Source of the DNA: Cupriavidus taiwanensis
GTDB lineage: Bacteria > Pseudomonadota > Gammaproteobacteria > Burkholderiales > Burkholderiaceae
Length of the DNA: 64,000 bases
Assembly (NCBI RefSeq): GCF_900250115.1
Contig: NZ_LT984803.1
Location: 3,189,583-3,253,582, forward strand
Direction: 5' to 3'
Made by a program: the position numbers and the translations under genes. Of this stretch, positions 17,302 to 28,320 are shown piece by piece (position 1 is the first letter of the stretch; each line of letters opens with the position of its first letter). Under the pieces are notes generated by a model, which did not search any database, was not told where the DNA came from, and was given only the letters and a program-made list of their open reading frames with translations.

Positions 17302-18048
17302 TTATTGCCCGTCGCGCAGCTTGTCAGCGCGCGCCTGCGCGTCGGCAAAGTTGAGGTCGCCGGAGTAGATAGCGCGGCCGCAGATGACCCCTTCCACGCC
17401 CTCGCCCTCCACCGCGCACAGGTTGTCGATATCGGCCAGGTTGGACAGCCCGCCGCTCGCGATCACCGGGATCGACATCGATTGCGCCAGCTTGACGGTG
17501 GCATCGATATTGATTCCCTGCAGCATGCCGTCGCGGCCGATGTCGGTGTAGATGATGGCCTCGACGCCGTAGTCTTCGTACTTGCGCGCCAGGTCCGCCA
17601 CCTCGTGGCCGGTCAGCTTGCTCCAGCCGTCGGTGGCCACCTTGCCGTCCTTGGCATCGAGTCCGACGATGATATGGCCGCCGAAGGCCGAGCAAGCGTC
17701 CTTCAGGAACCCGGGGTTCTTCACCGCCGCGGTGCCGATGATGACGTACGAGAGCCCGTCGTCGAGCCAGCGCTCGATGGTGTTCAGGTCGCGGATGCCG
17801 CCGCCCAGTTGCACCGGGATCTCGTCGCCGACCTCGGCGATGATGGACTTGATGGCCGCCTCGTTGCGGGGCTTGCCCACGAACGCGCCGTTCAGGTCCA
17901 CCAGGTGCAGGCGGCGGGCGCCCTGCTCCACCCAGTGGCGTGCCATGGCGGCGGGATCTTCGGAAAAGACGGTGGCCTGGTCCATGTCGCCTTGTTTGAG
18001 GCGTACACACTGACCGTCCTTCAGGTCGATGGCCGGAATGAGCAACAT
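17302..18048 (-). CDS. hisA: Phosphoribosylformimino-AICAR ribotide isomerase
   Basis: A 248-residue (beta/alpha)8 barrel isomerase for step 4, with [21 protein letters not shown] (catalytic Asp8), LGGGIRD and YTDIGRDGM (second catalytic Asp) and SGGLS. Start at 18048 is the conserved [10 protein letters not shown] 166-bp gap with an 18-bp palindrome separates it from hisH, unusual in an otherwise tightly packed operon. Confidence 0.97.
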   Translation of the reverse strand: MLLIPAIDLKDGQCVRLKQGDMDQATVFSEDPAAMARHWVEQGARRLHLVDLNGAFVGKPRNEAAIKSIIAEVGDEIPVQLGGGIRDLNTIERWLDDGLSYVIIGTAAVKNPGFLKDACSAFGGHIIVGLDAKDGKVATDGWSKLTGHEVADLARKYEDYGVEAIIYTDIGRDGMLQGINIDATVKLAQSMSIPVIASGGLSNLADIDNLCAVEGEGVEGVICGRAIYSGDLNFADAQARADKLRDGQ

Positions 18049-18087
18049 ATGCGTGACGAGGGTGGTTGAGTGAGTGAGATTGAGCGA

Positions 18088-18105
18088 GACCGGCACGTGC
18101 CGGTC
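18088..18105. repeat. 18-bp perfect palindrome in the hisH-hisA gap
   Basis: GACCGGCACGTGCCGGTC is a perfect inverted repeat with no spacer, centred on CACGTG. The surrounding 18100-18200 is low-complexity with repeated GGTC/GGTCAGG and AACAAGCGAA units. It could be a protein-binding site or a transcript hairpin; no T-run follows on either strand, so it is not a classical terminator. Confidence 0.6.
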
Positions 18106-18214
18106 AGGTCGGGTCGATAGTCAATCGGAAACAGGTCAGGTGCCGGGTCGGTCAGCGGTCGAGGATCGGGTCAACAAGCGAAAACAAGCGAATCGCGAAT
18201 CGGCAAGCTGCGCT

Positions 18215-18868
18215 TCAGGGATTCCAGTGGACGAAGTTCCGGTACAGCTGCAGGCCCAGGGCCGCGCTTTTCTCGGGGTGGAACTGCGTGGCGAAAATAT
18301 TATCGCGCGCTACCGCGCTGGTAAACACGACTCCGTATTCCGTTTCGCCGGCAATATGGGCCGGATCCTGCGCCTGCACATAGTAGCTGTGGACGAAATA
18401 GAACCAGCTGTCATCCGGGATACCGTTCCACAGCGGGTGCGGCCTGGCCTGGCGCACCCGGTTCCAGCCCATCTGCGGCACCTTGAAACGCGAGCCGTCG
18501 GGCTGCGTCATGCCATCCAGCGCAAACCGCACCACCTGGCCGGGCATCAGGGCCAGCGCCGGAGTGCGATCCATGCCGGCCCGGCTTTCCGTGCTGAATT
18601 CGAACAGCATCTGCTCGCCCACGCACACGCCCAGCATCGGCTTGCTCGCGGCGGCCTCGACCACCGCTTGCTCCAGCCCGGACGCGCCCAGCGCCGACAT
18701 GCAGTCGGGCATTGCGCCCTGCCCGGGCAGCACCACGCGGTCCGCCGCGCGAATGCCTTCGGGCGCATCCACCACCCGGACATCGGCTTCCGGTGCCGCG
18801 GCGCGCAGCGCCTGCGCCACCGAGCGCAGGTTGCCCATGCCGTAATCCACAATTGCTATGGTAGTCAT
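18215..18868 (-). CDS. hisH: Imidazole glycerol phosphate synthase, glutaminase subunit
   Basis: A 217-residue class I glutamine amidotransferase supplying ammonia to HisF. The triad is Cys82 in [12 protein letters not shown] and the C-terminal His/Glu in FHPEKSA. The oxyanion-type motif [13 protein letters not shown] is present. Its ATG overlaps the stop of the MarC-like gene by four bases. Confidence 0.96.
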   Translation of the reverse strand: MTTIAIVDYGMGNLRSVAQALRAAAPEADVRVVDAPEGIRAADRVVLPGQGAMPDCMSALGASGLEQAVVEAAASKPMLGVCVGEQMLFEFSTESRAGMDRTPALALMPGQVVRFALDGMTQPDGSRFKVPQMGWNRVRQARPHPLWNGIPDDSWFYFVHSYYVQAQDPAHIAGETEYGVVFTSAVARDNIFATQFHPEKSAALGLQLYRNFVHWNP

Positions 18869-19488
18869 GATTTCAAAACAGGCAACAATGTCTTCAGCCC
18901 GTCCACGATGAATTCCACGGCCAGCGCCGACAGGATCAAGCCCATCAGGCGCGTGCCGATATTGATGCCGGTACGCCCGATCACCCGGGCGATCGGGTCC
19001 GCCGCGCGGAACACCAGGTACACCACCGAACCCAGCAGCACGCCGATGCCGACCAGGATCAGCAGCTGGTACCAGTGCTGGGTCTTGCCGGCATAGACGA
19101 TTACCGTGCTGATCGAGCCGGGCCCGGTCAGCAGCGGCAATGCCAGCGGCACCACCGCGATGCTCGAGCGCGCTTCGGCCTCATCCTCTTCCTCGGGCGT
19201 GGCCTTGGTGCGGCTGGTTTGCGCATTCAGCATGTTCATGGCCATCATGATCATGATGAGTCCGCCGCCCACCTGCAGCGAGGCCACCGAGATATTGAAG
19301 AACTCGATGATCTGCTGCCCCAGCAACGCCGACACCGCAACCACGATCGCGACCGAGATCGATGCGATCTTGATGGTATGCCGCTTTTCCGCTTCAGTCT
19401 GCTGCGTGGTCAGGCTGATGAAGAACGGGATCGCCCCGATCGGGTTGATCAACGCCAGCAGCGAGATAAACGACTTGAGCGTATCCAT
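18865..19488 (-). CDS. MarC/YchE-family integral membrane protein
   Basis: A 207-residue protein with six hydrophobic segments, starting [22 protein letters not shown], the family signature, and containing [15 protein letters not shown]. MarC proteins were once linked to multiple antibiotic resistance but that link has been refuted in E. coli, and their transport role is unproven. Lies between hisB and hisH with a 4-bp overlap to hisH, so it is cotranscribed with histidine genes as in related genomes. Confidence 0.9.
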   Translation of the reverse strand: MDTLKSFISLLALINPIGAIPFFISLTTQQTEAEKRHTIKIASISVAIVVAVSALLGQQIIEFFNISVASLQVGGGLIMIMMAMNMLNAQTSRTKATPEEEDEAEARSSIAVVPLALPLLTGPGSISTVIVYAGKTQHWYQLLILVGIGVLLGSVVYLVFRAADPIARVIGRTGINIGTRLMGLILSALAVEFIVDGLKTLLPVLKS

Positions 19489-19577
19489 CGGTTGCGGTTG
19501 CCAGCATCGCTGGCCGTATTGGCTAGAGAGGTGGGCGGGCGCCGCAACCAGCCGGCACGCCTACGGGTTCAGGGTGT

Positions 19578-20165
19578 TCAGAGCGTACCCTTGGTCGACG
19601 GGATCGTATTCGCCGCGCGCGGATCCAGTTCCACCGCCATGCGCAGCGCCCGGCCAAAAGCCTTGAACACGGTCTCGCACTGGTGATGGGCGTTGATGCC
19701 GCGCAGGTTGTCGATATGCAGCGTGACGCCGGCATGGTTGACGAAGCCGCGGAAGAACTCGATGGTCAGGTCCACGTCGAAACTGCCCACGCGCGCACGC
19801 GTGAACGGAACATGGAACTCCAGGCCGGGGCGGCCGGAGAAGTCGATCACCACGCGCGACAGGCATTCGTCCAGCGGCACGTAGCTGTGGCCGTAGCGGG
19901 TGATGCCCTTCTTGTCGCCGATGGCCCTGGCTACCGCCTGGCCGAGCGTGATGCCCACGTCTTCCACCGTATGGTGGTCATCGATATGCGTGTCGCCGGT
20001 GGCTTCGACCTCCAGGTCGAACATGCCATGCCGGGCGATCTGGTCGAGCATGTGGTCGAGGAACGGCACGCCCGACGCCAGCTTCTGGCGGCCGCTGCCA
20101 TCGAGATTGAGGGAAACGCGGATTTGCGTTTCCGAAGTATTGCGGGTGACCTCTGCAACACGCAT
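19578..20165 (-). CDS. hisB: Imidazoleglycerol-phosphate dehydratase
   Basis: A 195-residue monofunctional HisB, dehydrating imidazole glycerol phosphate (step 6). The metal-binding motifs [24 protein letters not shown], and near the C-terminus [14 protein letters not shown] are complete. No N-terminal histidinol-phosphatase domain is fused, and no histidinol phosphatase gene lies in this window. Start ATG at 20165, 4 bp beyond the hisC stop. Confidence 0.97.
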
Positions 20166-20169
20166 GGTG

Positions 20170-21270
20170 TTAATCCTGCAGCGACGCTGCGAATGCCTCA
20201 AGGAACTGCGCGTTTTCTTCGGGCGTGCTGACCGTGACGCGCAGACAATTGGCCAGCAACGGGTGCATTTTACTCACGTTCTTGATCAATACCTTCCGCG
20301 CCAGCAGGCGCTCGAAGGTCTGTGCGGCATCCGGCACGCGCGCCAGCAGGAAATTGGCGGCGCTCGGGAACACGGTGACCCCGGGCTGCGCCGCCATGCC
20401 GTCGGCTACGCGCGTGCGCTCGGCACGCAGTTGCGCGGCCTGTTCGTCCAGCACCGCCACATGCTCGAGCGCGAACAGCGCCGCGGCCTCGGTCAGCACG
20501 TTGACGTTATAGGGCGGGCGCACCTTGTCCAGCTGCGCCAGCCATTCCGGCGCGCCGGCCAGGTAGCCCAGGCGGATGCCGGCCAGGCCGAGCTTCGATA
20601 CGGTGCGCATCACCAGCAGGTTGCCGAAGTCCGTCAGGCGCGGCATCCAGCTGTGCTGGGCGAACGGCTGGTAGGCCTCGTCGACCACCACCAGGCTGTT
20701 GCAGACCTCGCCTTGCGCAGCGCGGATGATGGCCTCCATGTCGGCGGCGTCGAACAGGTTGCCGGTGGGGTTGTTCGGATAGGCCAGGTAAATGATGGCG
20801 GGCTGCTGCGCGGCCATCGCCGCCAGCATGGCGGCACGGTCCAGCGTGAAATCGTCGCGCAGCGGCACGCCGACGAACTGCAGGCCGGCAAACTGCGCCG
20901 ACATCGCGTACATGACAAAGCCGGGCACCGGTGCCATCACCTTCGCGCCCGGTTTGGCCGCGGCCAGCGCCAGCATGCTGATGAGTTCGTCCGAGCCGTT
21001 GCCGAGCAGCACCTCCATGCCGGCCGGCACCTGCATCACGCGCTTGAGCGCGGCGCGCAGCGCTTCGCTGCTCGGCACCGGGTAGCGGTTCAGCGCCACC
21101 TCGCCCAGCCGCTCGGCCAGTTGCTGGCGCAACCGGGGCGGCAGGCGGTACGGGTTCTCCATTGCGTCGAGCTTGACCAGACCGTGCGAATCCGGCACGT
21201 GGTAGGCGCCCATGGCGCGCACGTCGTCACGGATGATGCGTTCGATCAGGGAGGGCTCTACGGCTGACAT
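20170..21270 (-). CDS. hisC: Histidinol-phosphate aminotransferase
   Basis: A 366-residue PLP-dependent class I/II aminotransferase (step 7). Family marks: [21 protein letters not shown] (phosphate-binding), [25 protein letters not shown], and the PLP lysine in [21 protein letters not shown] lies five bases before the ATG at 21270. Confidence 0.95.
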
Positions 21271-21305
21271 GGGAACTCCTGGTTTGACTGCGTTGGTTCA
21301 GTAAA

Positions 21306-22643
21306 TCAACTGCGCTTGAAACGGTATTCCGCGCTGCGGGCGTGGGCCTGCAGGCCTTCGCCATAGGCCAGTTCGGCGGCGATCTGGCCCAGCATCTGAG
21401 CCCCCCCTTCGCTCACCTCGATCAGGCTCGAGCGTTTCTGGAAGTCATAGACGCCCAGCGGCGACGAGAAGCGCGCGGTGCGCGAGGTCGGCAGCACGTG
21501 GTTGGGTCCGGCGCAGTAGTCGCCCAGCGACTCGCTCGTATAGCGGCCCATGAAGATGGCGCCGGCGTGGCGGATCTTCTCGCTCCACTGGCGCGGGTTC
21601 TCGGCCGAGATCTCCAGGTGTTCCGGCGCGATCGCGTTGGCGATCTCGCAGGCTTCTTCCATGTCGCGCACCTTGATCAGCGCCCCACGGCCGGACATCG
21701 ACGCGGCAATCACCTCGCGCCGCGGCATGGTGCCGAGCTGGCGCTGGATGCTGGCTTCCACGCGCGCGATGTAGTCCGAATCCGGGCACAGCAGGATCGA
21801 CTGCGCCAGTTCATCATGCTCGGCCTGCGAGAACAGGTCCATCGCCACCCAGTCGGGATCGGTGGCGCCATCGCAGATCACCAGGATCTCGGACGGGCCG
21901 GCGATCATGTCGATGCCGACGGTGCCGAACACGCGGCGCTTGGCCGCGGCGACATAGGCATTGCCGGGGCCGACGATCTTGTCGACCTGCGGCAGCGTCG
22001 CGGTGCCGTAGGCGAGCGCGCCGACCGCCTGGGCGCCGCCGATGGTGAACACGCGGTCGACGCCGGCGATCTGCGCCGCGGCCAGCACCAGTTCATTGCG
22101 TACGCCGCCGGGCGTGGGCACGACCATGATGATTTCCTTCACGCCCGCCACGCGCGCGGGGATCGCATTCATCAGCACCGACGACGGGTAGGCGGCCTTG
22201 CCGCCCGGCACGTAGATGCCGACGCGGTCCAGCGGCGTCACCTTCTGGCCCAGCATGGTGCCGTCGGCCTCGGTGTATTCCCAGCTGTGGCTGCCGCATT
22301 CGATCTTCTGCTTCTCGTGGTAGGCGCGCACGCGCGCTGCGGCCGCCTCCAGCGCGGCGCGGCGCTTGGGCTCGAGGTCTTCGAGCGCGGCTTCGAGCTG
22401 CTGCTGCGAGACCTCGAGCGCGCCCATCGACGCTGCTTCGACGCGGTCGAAGCGGCGCGTGTATTCCAGCACCGCGGCATCGCCGCGCGCCTTCACGTCG
22501 GCCAGGATCTGCGCGGCGGCGCGATCGATGGCCTCGTCCTCGCCAGCCTCGAAGGCCAGCACCTGGCGCAGCGCCTCGGCAAAGCCCGGCTCGCTGGAAT
22601 CGAGCCGGCGGATCGGCAGGCTTTCCATTTCGGTTGGGTTCAT
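21306..22643 (-). CDS. hisD: Histidinol dehydrogenase
   Basis: A 445-residue zinc, NAD-dependent enzyme for the final two oxidations. Marks: [80 protein letters not shown], and the catalytic GPNHVLPT near the C-terminus. Complete length, 35 bp upstream of hisC. Confidence 0.97.
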   Translation of the reverse strand: MNPTEMESLPIRRLDSSEPGFAEALRQVLAFEAGEDEAIDRAAAQILADVKARGDAAVLEYTRRFDRVEAASMGALEVSQQQLEAALEDLEPKRRAALEAAAARVRAYHEKQKIECGSHSWEYTEADGTMLGQKVTPLDRVGIYVPGGKAAYPSSVLMNAIPARVAGVKEIIMVVPTPGGVRNELVLAAAQIAGVDRVFTIGGAQAVGALAYGTATLPQVDKIVGPGNAYVAAAKRRVFGTVGIDMIAGPSEILVICDGATDPDWVAMDLFSQAEHDELAQSILLCPDSDYIARVEASIQRQLGTMPRREVIAASMSGRGALIKVRDMEEACEIANAIAPEHLEISAENPRQWSEKIRHAGAIFMGRYTSESLGDYCAGPNHVLPTSRTARFSSPLGVYDFQKRSSLIEVSEGGAQMLGQIAAELAYGEGLQAHARSAEYRFKRS

Positions 22644-22675
22644 GACTTCTGTTCCTGTCAGGCGGCGACCCGGCC

Positions 22676-23350
22676 TCAGGCCAGCGCCGCCGAAGCGCGC
22701 TCGAAGGCGTCGAGGATCGGTGCCAGCCGCTCGCGCTTGAGTTTGAGCGCGGCCTGGTTCACCACCAGCCGCGACGAGATCTGCACGATCTCTTCCACTT
22801 CCACCAGATTGTTGGCGCGCAGCGTGCTGCCGGTGCTGACCAGGTCGACGATGGCATCGGACAGGCCCACCAGCGGGCCCAGCTCCATCGAACCGTACAG
22901 CTTGATCAGGTCGACGTGAACGCCCTTTTTCGCAAAATGCTCGCGCGCGGTCTGCACGTACTTGGTCGCCACGGCCAGGCGCGCGCCCTGGCGCACGGCC
23001 TTGGCGTAGTCAAAGCCGGCCGGCACCGCCACCGACAGGCGGCAGCGCGCGATGTTGAGGTCGATCGGCGCATACAGGCCGGCCATGCCGCTTTCCATCA
23101 GCACGTCCTTGCCGGCCACGCCGAAGTCGGCCGCGCCGTACTGCACGTAGGTCGGCACGTCCGAGGCGCGCACGATCACCACGCGCACCGCCGGATCGGA
23201 AGTCGGCAGGATCAGCCTGCGCGAGGCCTCGGGATCCTCGGTGACGCGGATGCCGGCCGCTTCCAGCAGCGGCAGCGTCTCGGTGAAGATGCGGCCCTTG
23301 GACAGCGCCAGCGTCAGCTGGTTGGGCGATGCGTTGAAAGCGGGGCTCAT
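22676..23350 (-). CDS. hisG: ATP phosphoribosyltransferase, short form
   Basis: A 224-residue HisG_S, first committed step of histidine synthesis. Marks: [60 protein letters not shown] and the PRPP-binding [18 protein letters not shown]. It lacks the C-terminal ACT-like regulatory domain of the long form, so a HisZ partner is needed for activity and feedback; hisZ is not in this window. First his gene, 20 bp after murA. Confidence 0.96.
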   Translation of the reverse strand: MSPAFNASPNQLTLALSKGRIFTETLPLLEAAGIRVTEDPEASRRLILPTSDPAVRVVIVRASDVPTYVQYGAADFGVAGKDVLMESGMAGLYAPIDLNIARCRLSVAVPAGFDYAKAVRQGARLAVATKYVQTAREHFAKKGVHVDLIKLYGSMELGPLVGLSDAIVDLVSTGSTLRANNLVEVEEIVQISSRLVVNQAALKLKRERLAPILDAFERASAALA

Positions 23351-23370
23351 CGTGCTTCAGTCCTTGGTGC

Positions 23371-24624
<1,254 letters not shown>

Positions 24625-24695
24625 CTATGGTTTGTTCCGGGCATGCGCCCGGCATCATTGTTCTGCGGCCGCGCCGGCGCGCGGCGCATGGTGCG

Positions 24696-24944
24696 TTACT
24701 TGCCTGCGTCCGCCTGCCACTCCGCAGGGGTCAGGGTCTTCATCGACAGCGCATGGATCTCGGCGCGCATGCGGTCGCCAAGCGCCGCGTAGACACGCTG
24801 GTGGCGCTGGATCAGCCGCTTGCCTTCGAATTCGTTGCTGACGATGGTGGCAAAGAAATGCTGGCCATCGCCCTCGACTTGCAGATGTTCGCAGGGCAGT
24901 CCTTGGGCAATGTAGTCCCTGACTTGTTCCGGTGTAGGCAGCAT
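24696..24944 (-). CDS. ibaG: BolA-family protein (IbaG/YrbA type)
   Basis: An 82-residue BolA-like protein with a KH-type fold: YIAQGLPCEHLQVEGDGQHFFATIVSNEFEGKRLIQRHQRVYAALGDRM and C-terminal EIHALSMKTLTPAEW. The invariant histidine of RHQRVY and Cys in LPCEHL are present, consistent with glutaredoxin/[2Fe-2S] binding known for IbaG. Its position next to murA and the mla genes is conserved in proteobacteria. Confidence 0.93.
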   Translation of the reverse strand: MLPTPEQVRDYIAQGLPCEHLQVEGDGQHFFATIVSNEFEGKRLIQRHQRVYAALGDRMRAEIHALSMKTLTPAEWQADAGK

Positions 24945-24994
24945 GGGGTTCTCTTCAGCGTGATTCAGCTTGATTCAACAGGGCCGGCCGCCGC

Positions 24995-25816
24995 TCAGTG
25001 GCGCAGCTTGTATCCGGACTTCAACAGGCGCAGCGCGAGCGCGGCCAGCACCACGAATGCCGATCCGACCACCGCCAGGCTGAACAGCGGCGACACGTCC
25101 GAGACGCCGAAGAAGCCATAGCGGAAGCCGTCGATCATGTAGAAGAACGGATTGGCATGGGACACCGCCTGCCAGAAGGCCGGCAGCGAATGGATCGAAT
25201 AGAACACGCCGGACAGGAAGGTCGCCGGCATGATCAGGAAATTCTGGAACGCGGCCAGCTGGTCGAACTTCTCGGCCCAGATGCCGGCGATCAGGCCGAG
25301 CGTGCCCAGGATGCCCGCCCCCAGCAGCGCAAACACCAGGATCCAGCCGACGTTGGCGAAATGCAGGTTGGCGAACCACGCCGTCACCAGCAGCACGCCC
25401 AGGCCGACCGTCAGGCCGCGGATCACCGACGCCACCACGTAGGCGCCGAACATCTCCCAGTGCGACAGCGGCGGCAGCAGCACGAACACCAGGTTGCCGG
25501 TGATCTTCGACTGGATCAGCGACGAGGAACTGTTGGCAAACGCATTCTGCAGCACGCTCATCATCACCAGGCCAGGCACCAGGAAGGCGGTGTAGCTGAT
25601 CTGGTCATAGACCTTGACCCGGTCTTCCAGCACATGGCCGAAGATCAGCAGGTACAGCACCGCGGTCAGCACCGGCGCGGCCACGGTCTGGAAGCTCACC
25701 TTCCAGAAGCGCAGCACTTCCTTGTACAGCAGCGTGCGGAAGCCCACCAGGCCACCCACGGCCATCGGGCCGAGGCGGGTGTCTTCCAGGATTTCGATCT
25801 CGCCAGGCTGCTTCAT
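24995..25816 (-). CDS. ABC-2 type transporter permease
   Basis: A 273-residue permease with six hydrophobic segments and the ABC-2 signature near the C-terminus (PATFLSGVFYSIHSLPAFWQAVSHANPFFYMIDGFRYGFFG). Similar to E. coli YadH. Its ATG overlaps the stop of the ATPase gene by four bases, so the two form one exporter. Substrate unknown; the conserved location between mla and ibaG/murA suggests an envelope role, but this is inference. Confidence 0.92.
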   Translation of the reverse strand: MKQPGEIEILEDTRLGPMAVGGLVGFRTLLYKEVLRFWKVSFQTVAAPVLTAVLYLLIFGHVLEDRVKVYDQISYTAFLVPGLVMMSVLQNAFANSSSSLIQSKITGNLVFVLLPPLSHWEMFGAYVVASVIRGLTVGLGVLLVTAWFANLHFANVGWILVFALLGAGILGTLGLIAGIWAEKFDQLAAFQNFLIMPATFLSGVFYSIHSLPAFWQAVSHANPFFYMIDGFRYGFFGVSDVSPLFSLAVVGSAFVVLAALALRLLKSGYKLRH

Positions 25817-26763
25817 GCCGCGGCCTCCAGCGCCGGATCGGGCAGCGCGCCGGGCATATGCCCCTCGCGGCGCATGATCTGCACGAATACGTCTTCGAGG
25901 TCGGCCTTGTTGATTTCCATGTCTTCGATATCACAGCCCGCTTCGCGGCAGGCGGCCAGGATCGGTTCCACCGCCTGGTAGCCCGACAGCCGCAGCCGCA
26001 CCGCGCGCTCGCCGGGGTTGGCCGGCATGCGCAGCGGCTCCAGCGCCGCCGGCAGGGCGCCGCGCGCGAAGGTCAGCACCAGCTGCAACCCGGCAAACTG
26101 CGTCAGCAGGTTGCTGGTGCGGTCCAGCGCCACCACTTCGCCGAACTTGAGCATGGCGATGCGGTCGCACAGGGCCTCGGCCTCTTCGAGGTAATGCGTG
26201 GTCAGGATGATGGTGTGCCCTTCGCGGTTCAGGCGCGAGATGAACTTCCACAGCGTTTGCCGCAACTCGACATCGACGCCGGCGGTGGGCTCGTCGAGCA
26301 CGATCACCGGCGGGCGGTGCACCAGCGCCTGAGCTACCAGGACGCGCCGCTTCATGCCGCCGGACAGCTGGCGCATATTGGCATCGGCTTTCCCGGTCAG
26401 GTCCAGGTTGGCCATGATTTCGTCGATCCAGTCGTCGTTGCGGGTCAGGCCGAAATAGCCGGACTGCAGCCGCAGCGTCTCGCGCACCGTGAAGAACGGA
26501 TCGAACACCAGCTCCTGCGGCACCACGCCCAGCATACGCCGCGCCATGCGGTAATCGGCGACGACATCGTGCCCCAGCACACTGACGCGGCCGGAATCGG
26601 CGCGATTCAGGCCGGCGAGGATCGAGATCAGCGTAGTCTTGCCGGCGCCGTTAGGCCCGAGCAGGCCGAAGAATTCGCCGCGTTCGACGGTGAAGCTGAC
26701 GCCCTTGAGCGCCTGCAGGTTGCGGTAGCGCTTGCGAACGTCGTGGATTTCAATGGCTTTCAT
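25813..26763 (-). CDS. ABC transporter ATP-binding protein (YadG-like)
   Basis: A 316-residue ATPase. Walker A GPNGAGKTT (about residue 35-43), Q-loop PQELVF, signature LSGGMKRR, Walker B VIVLDEPTAGVD and switch His in ILTTHYLEEAEAL. A C-terminal extension of about 90 residues is typical of drug/ABC-2 exporters. Start at 26763 (MKAIEIHDVRKRYRNL) is the conserved N-terminus; the longer frame is rejected. Pairs with the permease downstream. Confidence 0.93.
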   Translation of the reverse strand: MKAIEIHDVRKRYRNLQALKGVSFTVERGEFFGLLGPNGAGKTTLISILAGLNRADSGRVSVLGHDVVADYRMARRMLGVVPQELVFDPFFTVRETLRLQSGYFGLTRNDDWIDEIMANLDLTGKADANMRQLSGGMKRRVLVAQALVHRPPVIVLDEPTAGVDVELRQTLWKFISRLNREGHTIILTTHYLEEAEALCDRIAMLKFGEVVALDRTSNLLTQFAGLQLVLTFARGALPAALEPLRMPANPGERAVRLRLSGYQAVEPILAACREAGCDIEDMEINKADLEDVFVQIMRREGHMPGALPDPALEAAA

Positions 26764-27023
26764 GGCCGATTGTTTGTGGCGGGTCCGGCTCTTTCGGGGC
26801 CGGCCGCCAGGAAATGGGGAGCAACTGCGTGCCCGGATATCCTGGTCCGGCATGGATCGGGCCGGCAACAGGCGGGGCGATGGGCGAACAACCCGGAATT
26901 ATAGGGGATGCGGGGTCGGTCCCGCTTGATCCCCGCCGGTTTCGCCCCGGGGGCTCGGCGGCCGCGCCAGCGGTCGCCGCGGCATCGCGTGCGGCCGCCA
27001 GGCTGGCGACCGGCGATGCCGGA

Positions 27024-27332
27024 TCAATGTCGGTGATGGTGTCGCGATGCGGTGGCGGCCAGCGCGGCCGCGCTGGCCAGGCCGAGCAGGCTGTCCACGC
27101 CGTACAGGCCGGCGAGTTGCGCCAGTTGCGGCGGCACGCCGCGCAGCACCAGCGCCTGGCCGCGCGCCACGGCGGCCCGTTGCCACGCCAGCAGCACGGC
27201 AACGGCAGCAGAGTCCACCTGCGCCAGGCCGGTGCAGTCCACCTCGACGTCGCCCTGCGCAACGCGCGCCAGTCCGTCTCGCAGCACAGTGGCGGCGTTC
27301 TGGTTGGTCAGCGAGTTGCCCGGTGAAAGCAT
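27024..27332 (-). CDS. mlaB: STAS-domain protein MlaB
   Basis: A 102-residue STAS-domain protein, the cytoplasmic accessory subunit of the MlaFEDB phospholipid transporter. The core VDCTGLAQVDSAAVAVLLAWQRAAVARG with the conserved Asp-Ser pair matches anti-anti-sigma-like STAS domains. The ATG at 27332 is chosen by homology. It is last of the mla genes, separated from mlaC by 149 bp that contain a 9-bp-stem hairpin. The C-terminus ends in a His-rich stretch (RHHHRH). Confidence 0.88.
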   Translation of the reverse strand: MLSPGNSLTNQNAATVLRDGLARVAQGDVEVDCTGLAQVDSAAVAVLLAWQRAAVARGQALVLRGVPPQLAQLAGLYGVDSLLGLASAAALAATASRHHHRH

Positions 27333-27380
27333 GGCGTCAGCGGCCTGGATGCGTAGGAAAGAAAAAGGGACTTGAAACGA

Positions 27381-27405
27381 AGGCTCCCGCGTGGCACGGG
27401 AGCCT
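27381..27405. repeat. Strong hairpin between mlaC and mlaB
   Basis: AGGCTCCCG and CGGGAGCCT form a perfect 9-bp stem with a 7-base loop. On the minus strand it is followed by TCGTTTC and, later, a CCCTTTTTCTTTCC tract, so it resembles a weak or attenuating terminator rather than a full stop. Confidence 0.6.
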
Positions 27406-27481
27406 GTGTCACGAACGGCCATTGTAGTGCAACTCTGGCGCGCCGTGCTGCATTGCAGCGGGCGCACGGCAAGCGCGCCGC

Positions 27482-28123
27482 TCAGCTCTTGGCGTTCGCG
27501 AGCTGGCGGTTGCGGTCCTGCAGCGTCTTGATCACGCCGTCGACGCCCTGCTGGCCGACGATGGTGTTGAAGCTGCCCTTGTAGGCCTCGGTCAGCCATG
27601 CGCCCAGCACGTTGATGTCATAGACCTTCCAGCCCTGCGCGGTCTTTTCCAGGCGGTAGTCCATCTGGATCGGCTCGCCCTTGTTGATCACCTGGGTGCG
27701 GATGGTGGCATCGGTATCGTCGGCGGTGCCGCGGTACGGACGGTATTGCACGGTCTGGTCGCGGATCTGCGCGATGGCGCCGGCGTAGGTCCGGATCAGC
27801 AGGGTCTTGAATTCGTCGGTGATCTGCTTCTGCTGCTCGGGCGTGGCCTTGGACCAGTTGCGGCCCATGGCGATCTGCGTGGTCTTCTGGAAATTGGCGT
27901 TGGGGATGATCTTCTGTTCGACCAGCGCGGTAATCTTGCCGATATTGCCGGCCTGCATGTCCTTGTCGGCCTTCACGGTCGACATCACGTCATTGACCAC
28001 GGCCTTGACCAGCCCGTCCGGGGTAGCCGCGTCCTGGGCCGATACCTGGGCCGATACCTGGGCCTGCGCGGTCCCCGCGAAGGCAACCGCCGTCAGGAGG
28101 GGGAGCAACAGTCGCTTGAGCAT
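27482..28123 (-). CDS. mlaC: Periplasmic phospholipid-binding protein MlaC
   Basis: A 213-residue MlaC (Tol-Tol/Ttg2 family), carrying phospholipids between the outer-membrane MlaA complex and the inner-membrane MlaFEDB complex. The Sec signal peptide MLKRLLLPLLTAVAFAGTAQA is cleaved before a Gln/Val/Ser-Ala repeat. Family marks: GRNWSKATPEQQKQITDEFKTLLIRTYAGA and DYRLEKTAQGWKVYDINVLGAWL. A 12-bp tandem repeat (28033-28064) encodes SAQV units at the mature N-terminus, where length variation is probably tolerated. Confidence 0.95.
   Translation of the reverse strand: MLKRLLLPLLTAVAFAGTAQAQVSAQVSAQDAATPDGLVKAVVNDVMSTVKADKDMQAGNIGKITALVEQKIIPNANFQKTTQIAMGRNWSKATPEQQKQITDEFKTLLIRTYAGAIAQIRDQTVQYRPYRGTADDTDATIRTQVINKGEPIQMDYRLEKTAQGWKVYDINVLGAWLTEAYKGSFNTIVGQQGVDGVIKTLQDRNRQLANAKS
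28033..28064. repeat. 12-bp tandem repeat within mlaC
   Basis: CCTGGGCCGATA occurs twice in tandem, followed by a partial third CCTGGGCC. It lies in frame, encoding repeated Ser-Ala-Gln-Val units after the signal peptide. Copy-number change would be in frame. Confidence 0.8.
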
Positions 28124-28320
28124 GTGAGATTTCCTTCTTTATCAAAGAGGTCGGGACCCATGCGCCGGCGCTCGATACGCACCTCGCAAGCACGGGTCCT
28201 TGCAGATTGGAACATAGCGGTGTCGTATGCGTTCCATCCAAAGCGCACCGTACACCACCTACAAACAATTTGTTTCAGCGGTCACAGCGCATTCACAGCG
28301 CCGGTGACGTGTTCATCGCC

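Noticed and set aside
28201..28320. Possible small gene between mlaA and mlaC
   Set aside because: Only short frames with no ribosome site; the gap more likely holds leader and non-coding sequence.
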